A DNA stretch of 64,000 nucleotides from Chrysomallon squamiferum (GCA_012295275.1 CM022669.1:18938591-19002590), one strand, 5' to 3'; shown: positions 1 through 14,533, numbered from the stretch's first letter. Notes: generated by a model from the letters alone, not told the origin. A program made the numbers and translations.

Positions 1-160
1 TTAATAATCTTGGATAACCACGATCTTTAAATTTGTCTTCTCTCTGAATCTTTGTGACTATATTTTCTGCAACACCTACATTATACACCGTTGAAATAAT
101 TTACATAATTAAAATGTATTTTCTGACAGTTTATTTCGACATAACCAACAACAACAGCAA

Positions 161-196
<36 letters not shown>

Positions 197-619
197 AGAA
201 TGAGTGAATCTTTAGGGTGATTTTTTTGATGAAGCATTGATTTGAAATAGAAATGTCAAAGACTTTTTTATTTTTGAAATAAAACGTAAAACATTTCCTT
301 GATATTTTGGGATGTATGTTTTTATAGATATTTATTTTCAAAATTGATAATTCTCGTAGCATTTTTCATTAAAATAAAGAGTGATTAGGACAAAGATGAG
401 TAAGTTCAAAATTTAAAAAACTAATCGTTTGAAAAATATAAAATATTTCCGGGTAAAACTGCAGATGTAGGCTAAAAACTAAAAAAAAAAAAATTATTTA
501 ATTTTGTTGGTGTTCTTATTTTCGTTTTCCTTGTAAAGGTTCGGTCTTTTTTCAGCGGCAACAACACCAGTACCAACACCAATATCAACACCAATACCAA
601 CACCAATAATAATAATAAC

Positions 620-674
<55 letters not shown>

Positions 675-1021
675 TTTTGAAAACGTTTGCGACCCCTTCT
701 TGGGCGCTGGTCACAGAATTAATTTTCCAGCTATATTTTCTCATATCGTCCATCATTATCCAGTTGCGGTCGAAGGACTGATTAATTTATTATTAATTAC
801 GTCCCGCTGACCATTTTAACTCGACTCCGCGCTTCATATCTCTGTTAAGGAGGCCCAGGGGATACACATCGGAAGCCGTTAATATTTCAACGGAACAACG
901 ACCTTGTTTTCTCTTTGCCTGTCATAATAAAACGCCTACACTAACATTGATTCGCTTAATAACGGCTTGAAGAAGATCTCACACCGACAGACAATACATT
1001 AGCCTGTTCTGTTTAGTCGTC

Positions 1022-1026
<5 letters not shown>

Positions 1027-1116
<90 letters not shown>
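1027..1116 (+). repeat. (CT)n microsatellite
   Basis: A pure CT dinucleotide run of about 90 bp, followed by degenerate CT/GTCT sequence. Confidence 0.98.
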
Positions 1117-1120
<4 letters not shown>

Positions 1121-1925
1121 GTCTCTATTTCTTTCTCTCTCATTCTGCTGCTCTTTGTATTTTATCTGGCTGTCTGTCTATCTTTAAGTCTGTTTCTTTG
1201 TCTATCTCTCATTATAATATATATAATGTATGTATGTTTGTATATTGTACGTAAATATCGTTCATATTTATGACTTGTATGCATGTATACTGTATGTATC
1301 TGCTTCTGTCTATGTCTCTGTGTCTGTGTATATTTGCTATGCTGGTCAATTCCTTATTGGTTGGTCTTATCTGGGAATCTTTCATAACTATCATTTACAA
1401 CGCTTCTTTTACACGATGTACTAAGCCTAATAATCAAATAAAATAAAAAAATAAAACATTATTATTATTCTCTTTAAAATTATAATTAATTTTATCACAG
1501 ATGAACTGAAAGTTAAAACTTGATTCGTTCACTTCTGACGTGTTTCGATTTATTTAAATGTAATTATTTATTTTCATAAATAGATCGCTGCTACTTGCAC
1601 AAATTCACCTCGCTAGCCATCGGGTAATTCAGAACAAAATAAACTCTTGTTATCAAAGCAGATCTTGATAAAAAAAAAAATAATAATAATAAAATAAAAA
1701 AAAATGGAAAATTAATGAAGATAGAAAAGCTAATAGGAAAAGATGTTTTCAACAAGTGTAAATAATTGAACATCAGCCCCAAAAAATGTTTTGAAAAAAT
1801 TAAAAAAATATTTTACCTTTAGGCGTTAAAAGCAGACGATTCCTGGGAACAGACGAGAAAAGGGCGGGAAATAAGATGTATTTCTCCTGAAGTCTGTTTA
1901 AAGCGGGGCTGCACGTAATTTAAAA

Positions 1926-1957
<32 letters not shown>

Positions 1958-3091
1958 GGAATGAAACCTATCTCGACTCTAATCTTCTGAATCTTCTAAA
2001 CGTTTCACGGATTAACTGCGCATGCGTCGAACCACAGATAGATTAGAGGCACGTGTTCGAAGCCGCCAGCTATGAGTTTGTTTCAGGAAATAACATTCAA
2101 ACACCTGCAGAAGACGTCAGGTTTTGAGGTTTTACAAAACTGTTATAAAAAATTGAAAAAGCAATTCTGATCCATTTTGGGCAGTCGGATAGATTTATAT
2201 AATTACCTTCTTTTCTTTTTTCTTTTTTTCTTTTTTTCTTGACTCGCAATTGCAATTTTCTTTCTTTATTTATTTATTTATTTATTTATTTTTATTTATT
2301 TATTTATTTATTTACTTAATTATTTACTTTTATTTTTATTTCATTTCATTTTATATCTTTCATTATTATTTTCATCGTCATCATCATCATCTTTATTATT
2401 ATTACTATAACTACTACTACTACTACTATTACTACTATTTGTTGGCGGTTTGTCAAACATTAAATTATTCATAATTGTCTAATACATCAAAAAAATCTGG
2501 CACACACCGAAGCAGCGGTCAGGAAGTCACGAATAAAATGCGACGTGTCGAAACTGATACTGATGAGTTTTGAGAAGAATTATGGGATAAAACTTCGTTT
2601 ATTTTGTTTTTGAGGTAGATGGTCGTTGACTGCAGACCGCTAAATGGCTTTAAAAACCCGGCGTCTTACCGTGAACACATAAATGCTAACATTCAGCTGT
2701 GTTCAGCTGATACGGAAAGGTTCATTGGTTTCAAAGGTCAAACAAGTGTCGACGTCACAATAATTTACCGACATCTTCGGGTTTTTGCTGGTGTACTCGT
2801 TATGTCACCGTATTCAGGAAGCAAGTTTGTACAACGATATCGATAAAAATAATAATAAAAATTAATAATAATAATAATAATAATAATAAAATGTTGCCTA
2901 TTTTCTTTTCTTTTCTTTTAGTTAAATATATTTTCTTAAATCGGTATCATAAACTTGTGGCGTTAAAAATAGACACAAAATTAGATGAATTATTTTGTAT
3001 TGTTCATGCTTAGTGAATGAATGAATCAGTGAATGCGTATAACGACACAAAACAGATCTTAATGTAAAGTGTGTGCATATATATATATATA

Positions 3092-3419
3092 CCGGATCAA
3101 TTATCCGGACTCCTTGGGGCCTGAGGCATTCCGGATTTCTGGATTTTCCGGTTTTCTGGTACCAAGGCAAGTAAAAATACGTAAATAATTAGGCATAAAC
3201 ATTTTAAAATTAAAAACATAAAGAAAATGGATAATACACAACTGTGGCGACTCGATACGTAAACAATGCGGCGAGTAAATGAACGCCACGCAGCTTTGAA
3301 AGAGTAGTTCCTGTCTGGTTAGAACAACACCCGCGCGCGCGAAGTATGAAAATAGCGTCGGGAAAAAAATCCGGTTTTCCTGTCCCTCCGGATTTTAGGA
3401 CGCCGAATAATTGGTCCGG
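3092..3419. mobile_element. Tc1/mariner/pogo-like MITE, copy 1
   Basis: A 328-bp element flanked by TA on both sides (3090-3091, 3420-3421). The terminal inverted repeats run about 22 bp: left CCGGATCAATTATCCGG and right, read inverted, CCGGACCAATTATTCGG. Subterminal CCGGATTT/TTTTCCGG motifs recur near both ends. There is no transposase. A second copy lies at 36271-36595. TA duplication and the CCGGATAATT-type ends suggest a pogo/Tigger-like source; the family name is inference. Confidence 0.85.
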
Positions 3420-4313
3420 TACCTGTACTATTATATTACCAGACAGACGAACTTGGATGCATCTGTGTAGACATAAGTAAATGAGTAATTGTGTAAGCAA
3501 ATAATAATATAATATTATATTCATAATACACTAAATTTTGTGTATTACTTCGTAGATACACTGAAGGCTAAATGTATTTTATTTAAAAACAATAAACAAA
3601 ACGTTATAAAAAAACACACACACACACACACACATATATATTCATCGCTTAAACATCATATTAGCTGTCAGTGAAAAGCAAAATAGCATCAGTTACGCAT
3701 TTCACTTTTTTTTTTTAAAGATTTTGTTACGCTCTAAGCTTCTGACGTAATCGTCTGGGCGAGATTGTGCTGTAATTACTCGTGATGTTCTGTCCAGCAC
3801 TCTGTAGCCCTGTTTCAAACCAGTGAGTGTTATTATAATCTTTAATCATCTTCCAGTCACGTAATAATTGATGAAAACTGCTGTTTTGGTTCTGTACTCA
3901 GTAACCCTTCACGTGGAGATAGAAGAAAAATCCGTTAATGAACAAAAATCATTCTTTGAAAAAAAACGAAAACAAAAATGAAAATAAAAAAAGAAATATG
4001 AAGTCATCACATAATTTACTTTGTTTTTGGTTTATGTTCGAGTAAAAAACTGACTTTCTTTTCTTTCATGTTTGTTGTGTAAAATCTCACACAGAGCGTT
4101 AGAGAGTGTGTTTATTTATTTATTTTATTTTTTTAAATTAGATATTAAATTAAAACGTTGATGAGTGAAAAACTTTGATGACTGTGTATGTGGGTGTACG
4201 GCGTGTAAAATTAATGTGTCAAAACTAGAATATCTTGAAGGCCTGACCAGTTGTTTTGTCAAAGGAGCAAATATGATCCGATATATATATTTCATACGAA
4301 AAGAGAGACAGAC

Positions 4314-4419
<106 letters not shown>

Positions 4420-4548
4420 GGAGGGAGGGTGGGAGAAAGGACAAAGCGAGGGAGACCGATAAAGAAAGAGACAAAAAAAGAGAGATAGCGAGGGAGGGAG
4501 AGAGAAAAGAGAAAGAAAGAAGCAAAGAGTGAGACAATAACAGACAGA

Positions 4549-4664
<116 letters not shown>

Positions 4665-5004
4665 GGCTTAATGCTTCTGAGGACATCAAACTCTAATCTG
4701 ACAAACAAGAAACGTAAAATCTTGGTAACTAGTTTAACAGGGTGAGGAAATCAGTCTGAATTATGTTACGTCTTTCATTGATCTTTCAAGCTGATTTATT
4801 TCTGCTGGGAAAATGTGATTTTTATGATCTGCTGGGATTAGTTTTGTCAATTTTTGGCGGCTTCTAAGATGTCAGAAATAATGAAGAAGGGCGTTCGAAA
4901 AGTGAAAAATATTAAAGAGAATGACTTCTTTGTATTCCGTTATTCTTCAAGGTTATTTCGTTTACTTTATTTAATTTTATTTCAGTTATACGGTGGATAT
5001 TTTG

Positions 5005-5005
5005 C

Positions 5006-5042
<37 letters not shown>

Positions 5043-5043
5043 G
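5005..5043 (+). repeat. (TTG)n microsatellite
   Basis: About 13 tandem TTG units. Similar tracts occur at 18479-18505 and about 20143-20162. Confidence 0.95.
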
Positions 5044-5958
5044 CTGTTTCTTTTTCGTTTTTTATCATGTGTTGTGGTTGAATATATATATATATTTTTT
5101 TTTTTAACTTTATTTAAATTTGTCGTTATTTATTATTAATAAGTATTTCCTTTACTTTCTGTTTTTTTCTTCTTTTTCTTTATTTTAACTCTTTGGTTTT
5201 GGGAGTATTAATATTTGTTTCATTTATGTTTTTGTCTTGTGTGTATGTACGGCAGACAAACACACACAAAGAAGAAAAATCACAGGACTTCCTTAATAGT
5301 TAAATGTGTCCGTCTTTTTCTGTGACTGTCTGTATTCTGGTATGTCTGATGCTGTTCTTTCTTAACAAAACAAAATCAAACTACAATTAAAATATGGATT
5401 GCCTGTTCATAATTCTCATATTTACTTTGCAACCAATTGACAATTGACATTTTAAAAACAATCGCTCCCTATCAAATGAAAATCGATCAAAACAGTAAAA
5501 GACTAAATAATATACCTGTTCATGTTTTAGTAGTTACGTCTCCTGTATTTTTGATCTATATTAAAAATAAGAAAAAAAAGATGATTAATGATGATGTCTG
5601 GCACGAACTTCGAACATACGAGGCGAGACAAGTGACTGCGTTACTCAAATGAAGTGATTACGTTCAAAGGTTTATGAAGTGCTAATTGAAAAGAAATATA
5701 AGTTCGTGTCACAATTAAAGTGTCTCTGACATTTACCTGCAGACAGGTAGACAGGTAGACAAAATAGTCTTGAGGATCGATTGGTTGAAGAATAGATTTC
5801 AAATTAGTTTAACTTTTGAGATTTTTTTTTTTTTTTTTGATCTTTTTAAATATTTCATCTGGCTTAGATAAATTTAAATTTTTCTATGCAGGGCTCATCT
5901 GTCAGTTATTGTAGTAAGAGTCGTTGTAGTTACTGATTTTATAGCAATATGAGAAGAA

Positions 5959-6010
5959 ATAGTAGTAGTAGTAGTAGTAGTAGTAATAGTAGCAGTAGTA
6001 GTAGTAGTAA

Positions 6011-6041
<31 letters not shown>

Positions 6042-6042
6042 C
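5959..6042 (+). repeat. (TAG)n microsatellite
   Basis: Imperfect tandem TAG units with occasional TAA and CAG interruptions. Confidence 0.95.
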
Positions 6043-6701
6043 ATCTTTTCCCGATACATGCAGTAATAATATTACTCAGATTTCATATGTTTAAGAACTA
6101 ATACAAGAGAAAAGAAGAACGAAAAAAGAAAGAAACTGAGAATGGAAGAATAAATGTCATAAAGAATGAATGAAAAAAGTTTACGAAAATGTAATGAAAA
6201 TAGAAAGAAAATAATGAGGTGAAAAAACAAAGAAAGAATCAAGATGCCACCCCCGCAAAAAAACAAAAACAACAAACAAACAAAAAAACAACAAACAAAC
6301 AAAAAAACAAAAAGCAACAACCATGCCTCGGATAAACATTAATGACTATGGTACCACCACTGCGCAAAATGACTGAAACATTACAAAACAGTTTCATTTA
6401 GTGTCACGTGATCAAAGTAACGCGCCAAACAGTATCTGACGTCTGCTTTTATTAACTGATTTAAAATGACTGTTCGTTTGCTTTGAATCACTAACAAAGT
6501 CGATGTTTTATTTCCCGTCTTTGACATCGAGAACAGCGTAAACAGAAAACGGAACAAAAACTAAAATAAGAATAAAAAATAAATAAATAAAAAGTATAAT
6601 AAAGTAGAAGAAAAGTTAACAAAAAATAAAGGAAATTTGCATCAAACTCCCACACAAATACATTCTAGCTTCTTAATATGGATACGCAATTTGCTTTGTG
6701 T

Positions 6702-6704
<3 letters not shown>

Positions 6705-6795
<91 letters not shown>
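6705..6795 (+). repeat. (CT)n microsatellite
   Basis: A pure CT run of about 91 bp after a short GT run. Confidence 0.98.
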
Positions 6796-6799
<4 letters not shown>

Positions 6800-7429
6800 G
6801 AGTGTTGAATTAATTCGGTGTAAATATTTTAATACCAAGGACGTTAATGTTTTATGGGACATTTTGGTAGGTTTATTTATAATTACGTGTGTGGATGCGG
6901 CTAATTTTGTCGTGGCTGCCGTGGGCACCATTTTGTGAGGAGAAATCAACCGGATTTTAAAGATTCGATATTTAATTATATAAATAGCTGTTTTGTTTGT
7001 TGCTGCTGTTGTCAATGTGTGTGGCGTGGTTTTGTGGGAAGGCATTTGTTTGTTTTTATTACGATTATCTATTTATTTTTTTATTTTTTTTGTATGTTTT
7101 CTTTTTTATTTTTTATTTTTATTTGCTTTTCTTATTATTTGTGTATGTGTGTCTTTTTTTTTATCTTTTTTTTTATTGTTGTATAGGGGGTAAATCTGTT
7201 GACCGATTAAGAAATCCTCTCAAATTTTCCCTTTTTTTACAATCACAAAATATATCTGATTATTACATTTTCAGTTTCACACAAGCAATGAAGCGCGTAT
7301 CATGCGAGAGATGCCTGGATGGAAGCGAGAAATAAAACATTACACCAGTCACTGTGTTAAACAGCTTGTCTTCTCAGACTTACAGTTCAGATATTGATAT
7401 ATTATTACTCTTGTGTTGCCAGGAACAAA

Positions 7430-7577
7430 GATCGGAGGAGCTTGGATTAAGAGTCAGTTTAGCGTGCTTTGAATTTTAATACGGTGACAATGAACTGAAG
7501 TCACTGTTACAGAAAAAAAAAAAGATGGCGGAGGCACGTGGATCAAATGTCCACTTAACGTGCTCCGACTTTTAATA
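7430..7577 (+). repeat. Two short degenerate repeats related to the SINE core
   Basis: Stretches at about 7434-7482 and 7531-7577 share CGGAGG..C.TGGAT and a TTAGCGTGCT / TTAACGTGCT core. The second also resembles the antisense of the SINE body at 30.3 kb (ATCAA.GTCCA..TTA.CGTGCT). They are probably remnants of the same or a related SINE. Similarity was judged by eye. Confidence 0.4.
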
Positions 7578-8886
7578 GAAAATAAATTCAAATCAAAACT
7601 CGAGTTGTAACTTCTGTCACAAAGACCTCTCCTAACGAACTAACATACTAACAGAAAACCAGGCAGATAATGTAATCTTCTTGTAATGAATTCAATTACG
7701 ATGTTTTAAAAATTCGATCTGGTTTTTTTCATTCTTTTTTTTTTTGCTTTCTCTCTTTCTTTCTTTCAAAAAATAACTTTCAATCGCTGGATTGCGTGCC
7801 CACCTTATTATACCTGAACATCTATTAGAAGAATTGGACGAAAATGACTTAAATACGACCGTCTGTATCATTGAAATGTCACATCAGTTTAGTTTTTCTA
7901 AAAGCATCTAGAGTAGGACTTGAGTTTCTTTTGTTTTCTCAACAAACAAAGCTTGCTTAGGATAAATTTGTTTTGACACCGTTAAAACCAAGCAAACTCG
8001 GTTAAATGGGTTTTTTTGTTGTAAGACTGCGTTCTCACAAAGCGACCCGTGTTGTTAATTGCGAATGGAAGATAATCGTCTATTGTTTTCTGGTTTAGCT
8101 AAACACGTTAACTGGGATTTGATCAACAAACAACATGTCGGAGATGGAAATAATTTTAGATCCTTCATTCTTTTTAATTAAAAAAAAAAAATGTTTTGTT
8201 GTTTTCTTTTTGTTTATAACTTTAATTGAGAAATATAATTAAAATATGCCACTAAAATAATATTTGTATATAGTTAATTCCGAATGTTGGTAAAGTAGGA
8301 CATGTCTCAGAATGTCTTCCGTTGAAAGAACAATTGATTATATATATATTAAATATAGTTAGGCAAAAGAATTAGTTTGTTGTCTATGCATTACACAGAA
8401 GTGTAAAAACCAAAAATGTTAACACTCTTTCGGCAAGTAACCAATCGTAGGAGGTTTTTTTGGTTTAAAATTACCAGCTCAGAAAAACAGAAGCGAGTGA
8501 CCGCCATTTGCCGCCGAGATGACAGTGTTCGTCTGCGATGATACGTTTCTATTAATAGAAATCGACGCAGGCAACAATTGATAATATTTTAGGAAACCTT
8601 TGCCTCATTGCGTATCTCATTATTGTTTATGGCGATATCTAATTAAAGTATAAAACTACGACTCACTTAAATCGTAAATATGTTATTTTCGTGTTTGTGA
8701 TCTGTCAGGGTGAATGTACGCCTCCCTGTCCACGTACACAGCGAAAAAAATGTTAGAAAGTTTAAACTCAGTTATCTGTTGTTTTATTTAGCTTATTAAT
8801 CATTGCTCTCTGATTATTTGTTTATTGTTGTTTATTTATTTATATATTTTATGTTTGTTGGTTAATATTTATTATTGTTATTATTA

Positions 8887-8888
<2 letters not shown>

Positions 8889-8951
<63 letters not shown>
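8889..8951 (+). repeat. (TTA)n microsatellite
   Basis: About 20 tandem TTA units followed by a short AT run. Confidence 0.97.
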
Positions 8952-8953
<2 letters not shown>

Positions 8954-9506
8954 AATTATATATATATTTCTTTTACTCAGTAATATTTCCAAGTGTTTAA
9001 TTAAAAAAAACAACTTCTTGAGAATTATGTAAGCAAATAAATGACTGATAAACATACAAAATAAATAAATAAATAAATAAATTGATTAGCAGTCTATTAC
9101 AAGTATCAATATTTATCTCTTTAATAATTATCTTTGTTTTAGAAGAGATAATACGACTTGTAAACACTTCATCATTACGATTGTTCGTAATACGAAAAAG
9201 AAAACGTTTACTTAGCTAAGCTAACTTTTTGTATGCACTTTATCGTGACATCAAGTCTTGGTCACCGTGCCTTTGTCGGTCTGTCTGTCCATCTTCTACG
9301 TGTCTGCAGGTGTTTATGTATAATTATGTTTCATGATTTATAACAATCTATAACCCATGCTGTAAACAGCTCTGTTTTTCTTGTGTTTGATCTTAATAGA
9401 ATTTAGCATGAAATAACCAGTTGAAAATAGATTGATTTTTAGACAAATATATTTTCTAAAAATACCTTTTGAACAACATAAACCGAGTTTTCAATTATTT
9501 GTAATT

Positions 9507-9790
9507 TTTTTTTTTTTTTTTTTTTTGGTTTTTTTTTTTTTTTTTTTTTTCTGCGGTGGATCCTGATTCTCAGTGATGTTACGAAGCATGCCAAGTCCTG
9601 GGATCAATTCCCTTAAGTGCCTCCTTTTGACTATTTCCAGTTCCAGTCAGTATTGTAGTACTAGTATATTACCTCAGGTTATGCTAAGCGGTTTGTTTGA
9701 CTATGAACAGAACATACACAAGCAGCTCCACTGTTCATCTCTAAGAACAGCCACAGGGCCCTCATCTAGCTGAGGACTGGTTTTAATACT
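9507..9790 (-). mobile_element. Possible retroposed sequence with A-tail
   Basis: On the - strand a non-repetitive segment of about 240 bp ends at 9551 in two long A runs (T on the + strand, 9507-9550), as a retroposed RNA would. No B box is convincing and no coding match was recognised. It could also simply be unique DNA beside a poly-T tract. Confidence 0.3.
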
Positions 9791-10022
9791 TAAAACATCG
9801 ATTGTTAACATTTGTGTATTTATTTCAGTCGGAAGCATTTTTAATGGCTACATTTTGTTCCGATTTGTAAAACTTAATAACGATGTTTTGTAATAAGGCA
9901 TTAAAAAAAAAAAAATAATAATAATAATAATAAATAAATAAATCTTTCTAGAAATAAAAAATTTAATTTGAACATCACACTGATATTATAATACAGATTT
10001 TTCTAAAACTGCAAGAAAAAAA

Positions 10023-10210
<188 letters not shown>

Positions 10211-10539
10211 TTCCCATCCCCGTACTGCTTTCGTCTTGGTTTGGTAGCAAGTCAGCCATTATTATCTCTTTTCTTCCAGAGTTATCACCCCTGTCGGCAT
10301 TGCGTGACAAATACAACGTTTGTAATGTTATTCCTGTCACAAGCAACCTATACGATGGAGACTTTACTGACTGATGAACGACTTGCGTAGACAACATATT
10401 TTCAGCTTCGCTAATTAAGTCTATTTTCTTACCCTTTTGTAGCTTTTGCCTTTAATTCGAAAAAACATTAAGTTCTTAGTGTCGTCATTTTTTAAATGTG
10501 GTTGATCCCTCTATGATTTTATGTTATTTTATATATACA

Positions 10540-10830
10540 TGGCCGCAGCTAGACTTTTCTTTTAAATGAGGCAAAAACTGATGTCTTTGAAGTCAACTAA
10601 GTTTTTCATCGCAACGATGTCGATAGACTTCAAACGGTAAATGTACACATAAACGAATTCATTCGGTGGATATCGTTTCTATCGAAATAGAAATTTATAT
10701 TTTATATTTTTTAAATAAAATCTTTGTATTAAAAACAAAAATAAAATAAAATGATAAAATAAGGAAGAAAAATCGTCAATTTCTATATGAGGCATTTGCC
10801 TCATTTTTTGCCTGAATGTAGTTACGGTTT
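10540..10830. mobile_element. Possible non-autonomous hAT-like element
   Basis: The left end has CCGCAGCTAG and then TGAGGCAAAAA. The right end, read inverted, has CCGTAACTAC and then CAGGCAAAAAATGAGGCA. An internal perfect hairpin TGAGGCA/TGCCTCA lies at about 10788-10803. The arrangement recalls hAT-type MITEs, but the target duplication is unclear because of the flanking TA-rich DNA. Confidence 0.35.
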
Positions 10831-11908
10831 TTATATATATATATATATTTATTAGTTTTTAAAATCTTGTTTTATCGTTGATGGTAAGGTAAAGTTAATG
10901 TTCTGCAATGTGCAATACTGTTTAAATGTGTACGTAACGTAATCATCGTACACAGTCACGCGCATGAACATACACACACAGACACAAAAAAATAAATACA
11001 CAGAAACACACAAACACATACACGCACACACATGCGGGTGTAATGCGGAACATGCAGCGTAAGTTAGAACAACATTGCATTGATCAGTGATGACTCGCTG
11101 ATCAGACTTAAAACCAAATTCGCGACGTGAGTCTAGCTTTCTCCCAAACTCATCAACCAGAGTCATAATCCACACACAGAAACAACTCTCATGTATTAAA
11201 CTGTAGTTTAATGACAACAAAATTGCGTTGGCCTTTTGTACAGAAAATGTTACATCCGGGAAAGATATTAACGCGAAGATCTATGGAATCGCGTCCCGAA
11301 TTTGGCATCCAACTAGTATTGTTAACCCGAGTCAAAATCCAGGCACGGATGAAGCCATCACGTTAATTCAAAACAGTATTTTCTTGTTGTTTTTTTGTGG
11401 GATAAGGTTTCGAATTTGGTTTTTACCCTTTATTAACCCGAAACATATTAATTGCATGGAAGAGTCATAGATTAAACAATACCGCGATGCATCACGGTAA
11501 TGTTTTGACATTTCGTGACGAGCTGACTGCAATGAATGCAAGACGTTAACACGAAAGTGTGTGGGATCGCGACTTCGCACTGGCTTTTAATTAAAGATGC
11601 ATGTGACACTTTGACCTTTTCGTAACTGATGAGCGTACAAATTAAAACTTCACGTCATTCTGACTGAAATTCATCGTAATTAAAAATATTAATTAATGTC
11701 AGAATTACTCCGACTACAAAACCACGCGTTGTTGTAGAATCGCAAAAACTCAATCGAACTCACACGTTTTCTTGTTTGTTCAAAAATCTATACTGTGAGC
11801 ACGGAAAGGTGCACTATATTCGATCGTTTTTTTTTTTTTTTTTTTTTTTTTTTGGTTTGCTAGTTTGTTTGTTTGTTTGTTTTCCATTTATTTTATTTTT
11901 TGTTGATG

Positions 11909-11914
<6 letters not shown>

Positions 11915-11943
<29 letters not shown>

Positions 11944-11990
11944 TTTTTTATTTTATTTTATTTTATTTTATTTTATTTTATTTTATTTTG
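11915..11990 (+). repeat. (TTTA)n then (TTTTA)n
   Basis: TTTA tetranucleotide units give way to TTTTA pentanucleotide units within one tract. Confidence 0.9.
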
Positions 11991-12419
11991 TTGTTATTTC
12001 TTATCTCACGTATTTAATAAACTCTGATAAAGAAACGCAGATGCAGTGTCTGAAAAAAAAAAAAAAGTCAACAACGATTACGTTTAACACAACTCATCGG
12101 CTAACTGTGTATGACAGATGAGCGTGTTTTCATATCAAAACAGTCAAATACTAAAAGGGTTTTCTTCGGGTCGTTTCAATTATAGCAGAGCTGTGTTGGC
12201 TTTACGTAGCAGTGTTAGTATTTAACAGTAATAACAGCATTCTCTGATTGTGGAAAATATGTCACAAAAGTTGAAGTTGTATGTATGTATGTGTGTGTAT
12301 GTGGCTACGTATATGAAAGGATTAATTTATTATGTATGTAGACTGGTATCGATGTACGTCATTATGTGTAGGTATGTTTATGTACACGTGTATGTATGTA
12401 TGTATGCATGTACGTAATT

Positions 12420-12484
12420 GTGTATGTTTGTGCGTGTGTGTTTGTGGTTGTGTGTATTTGTGTGTTTGTGTGTGTGTGTATGTT

Positions 12485-12518
<34 letters not shown>

Positions 12519-12691
12519 TTGTGTGTGAGTGTGTGTGTATTTGTGTGTGTGTGTATGTTTGTGTATGTGTGTATGTTTGTGTGTGTGTTTGTGTGTGTGT
12601 GTTTGTGTGTGTGTGTTTGTGTGTGTGTATTTGTGTGTTTGTGTGTGTGTGTTTGTGTGTTTGTGTGTGTGTATGTGTGTGTGTGTGTGTA

Positions 12692-12782
<91 letters not shown>
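12420..12782 (+). repeat. Complex GT-rich array with TTTG, TATG variants
   Basis: About 360 bp of GT repeat with regularly recurring GTTTGTGTGT and GTATGTTTGT variants, so higher-order periodicities are superimposed on the dinucleotide. It ends in a nearly pure GT run and GGATGGATGG. Confidence 0.95.
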
Positions 12783-12783
<1 letters not shown>

Positions 12784-13358
12784 GATGGATGGGTAGCTAT
12801 ACAAATAACGAGTTTTTATTATTATTACGTGTTCTTGCAACACATGCCAGCCTGACTACCAAAGTTCAGGCAAAAAGAGATTAAATTAAACTATTTTTAT
12901 TATTATTGTTCTTATCGTCACTTCTACGGTTTACATGCACTAATAATTATTTATATCTCTAAAAAGTTATAACAAAAAACAACAATACATTTGCTTTCAA
13001 CTCTGCTTTGCTGTCAAACTTTTTGTCTTTATTTTTATCTTTGCTTGTGCATTCTTCTGCTTAAGAGACTAAAAATATGTTTTTTAATAACTCTTCTGCT
13101 CATTCACTGGACGTCAAAGTAATTTAGTTTCTATTTATATGTCTGGTGGTAAATAAACTTCATGACTTTTTGCTGTATTCAGTCGCGTGATTAAATACGT
13201 CTTAAGTATCAGATTTGCTGGATTAACAAATACGCAGTACAAAATCTCGTTAATACTGCAGAAATAGAACACAGGTTTTTATTTATTTTTAATTTTTTAA
13301 TTTTGTTTTATATAGATATATTTTTTTTTTTTTAAGCTGTAAACGTTTCTTGTTAGTG

Positions 13359-13390
<32 letters not shown>

Positions 13391-13392
13391 TA

Positions 13393-13396
<4 letters not shown>

Positions 13397-13445
<49 letters not shown>
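13397..13445 (+). repeat. (TTA)n microsatellite after poly-T
   Basis: Tandem TTA units following a T run of about 26 at 13360-13385. Confidence 0.95.
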
Positions 13446-13446
<1 letters not shown>

Positions 13447-14260
13447 AGTTATCACGCGTTATCAAAGGAGTTTATTGTCAATATTTCAACAGATTTTATT
13501 TTATTTTCGTAACGCCAAAAGTCACGTTTTCTTTTCAGTCAGTGATTATTGTTTTTTTAGTGAAATTCTTTCCGTAATACGGTTATTTAATTTATTTTTT
13601 TAATAATAAATGTCGACTTCTTGTCGAGTATTTGTTTTCTGTACCGACTGAAAAAATAAGTTTATTATATATAAAAAATCTGGGTTTTTATTTTTTAGGT
13701 TTTTTTTTTTATTACCGTAATAAAGTCAAAAAGTGCAGGCAGTAGACGTCAGACGAAACTATTAATAAAATGAAAAATCTACAACTCGCAGTCATAGCAA
13801 AGCCAATTTTCTCAAAGTCTCGTTTTTCCTTTCAGTGTTGTTCTTCTTGTTTGTTTGTTATTAATATTATTCCTTTTTTTTTTATCGACATCGTCTTCAA
13901 AGATCACTGCTATCAAAGCTTTGAAAATTTTAAGTATATCCTTGGTTTATTTCTTTGAAGTGAACTATTTTATCTTTTATTTTTTCATATCTTTTTTTTT
14001 TATGCTGTTAAAACTGATAGGCTTAAAAGAGTGAACGACACGAAAGAGATACAATATAAATGAATCAGATAAATGGAACATCGTTCAAGACATGGTTTTT
14101 TTTTCAACTCATCCTTCAAAACTAGGTCTCTTTTGGAGATTTATATACAAAACAGATCTATCAATATGTTTTTATAGTATTTTATTTTTAAGAACAGTAT
14201 GAAAATATCAAATTACGAAATCAGTGCAGATAATTAACAAATGTATGTATAAGAAATTCT

Positions 14261-14269
<9 letters not shown>

Positions 14270-14348
<79 letters not shown>
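14270..14348 (+). repeat. (AT)n microsatellite
   Basis: An alternating AT run of about 78 bp with a single break. It is self-complementary and likely to extrude a hairpin when supercoiled. Confidence 0.97.
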
Positions 14349-14350
<2 letters not shown>

Positions 14351-14533
14351 GTATGTATATATATATTTGAATATGTATAAATGTATATATAAATGCAGTT
14401 TTCGAGAATGATGAATTAAATCGTCAAATTGGGTTTTCAGTGAAAACTGCCTGATTTGTTTTCTTCCGCTTCTCATCAATGGGTAGCTTTTCTTTTTCTT
14501 CTTCATTTCTTCATTATGGTCACCTTTCTATTT

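Noticed and set aside
2619-2846. 75-codon open frame with good composition
   Set aside because: No recognisable domain, splice context or homologue; one such frame is expected by chance in the CpG-bearing, less AT-rich patches.
9573-9773. Open frame with a Pro-Gln followed by gt, as expected at the end of the missing TM4 exon
   Set aside because: No TM4 tryptophan or membrane segment is seen, and the segment looks like unique or retroposed DNA beside poly-T.
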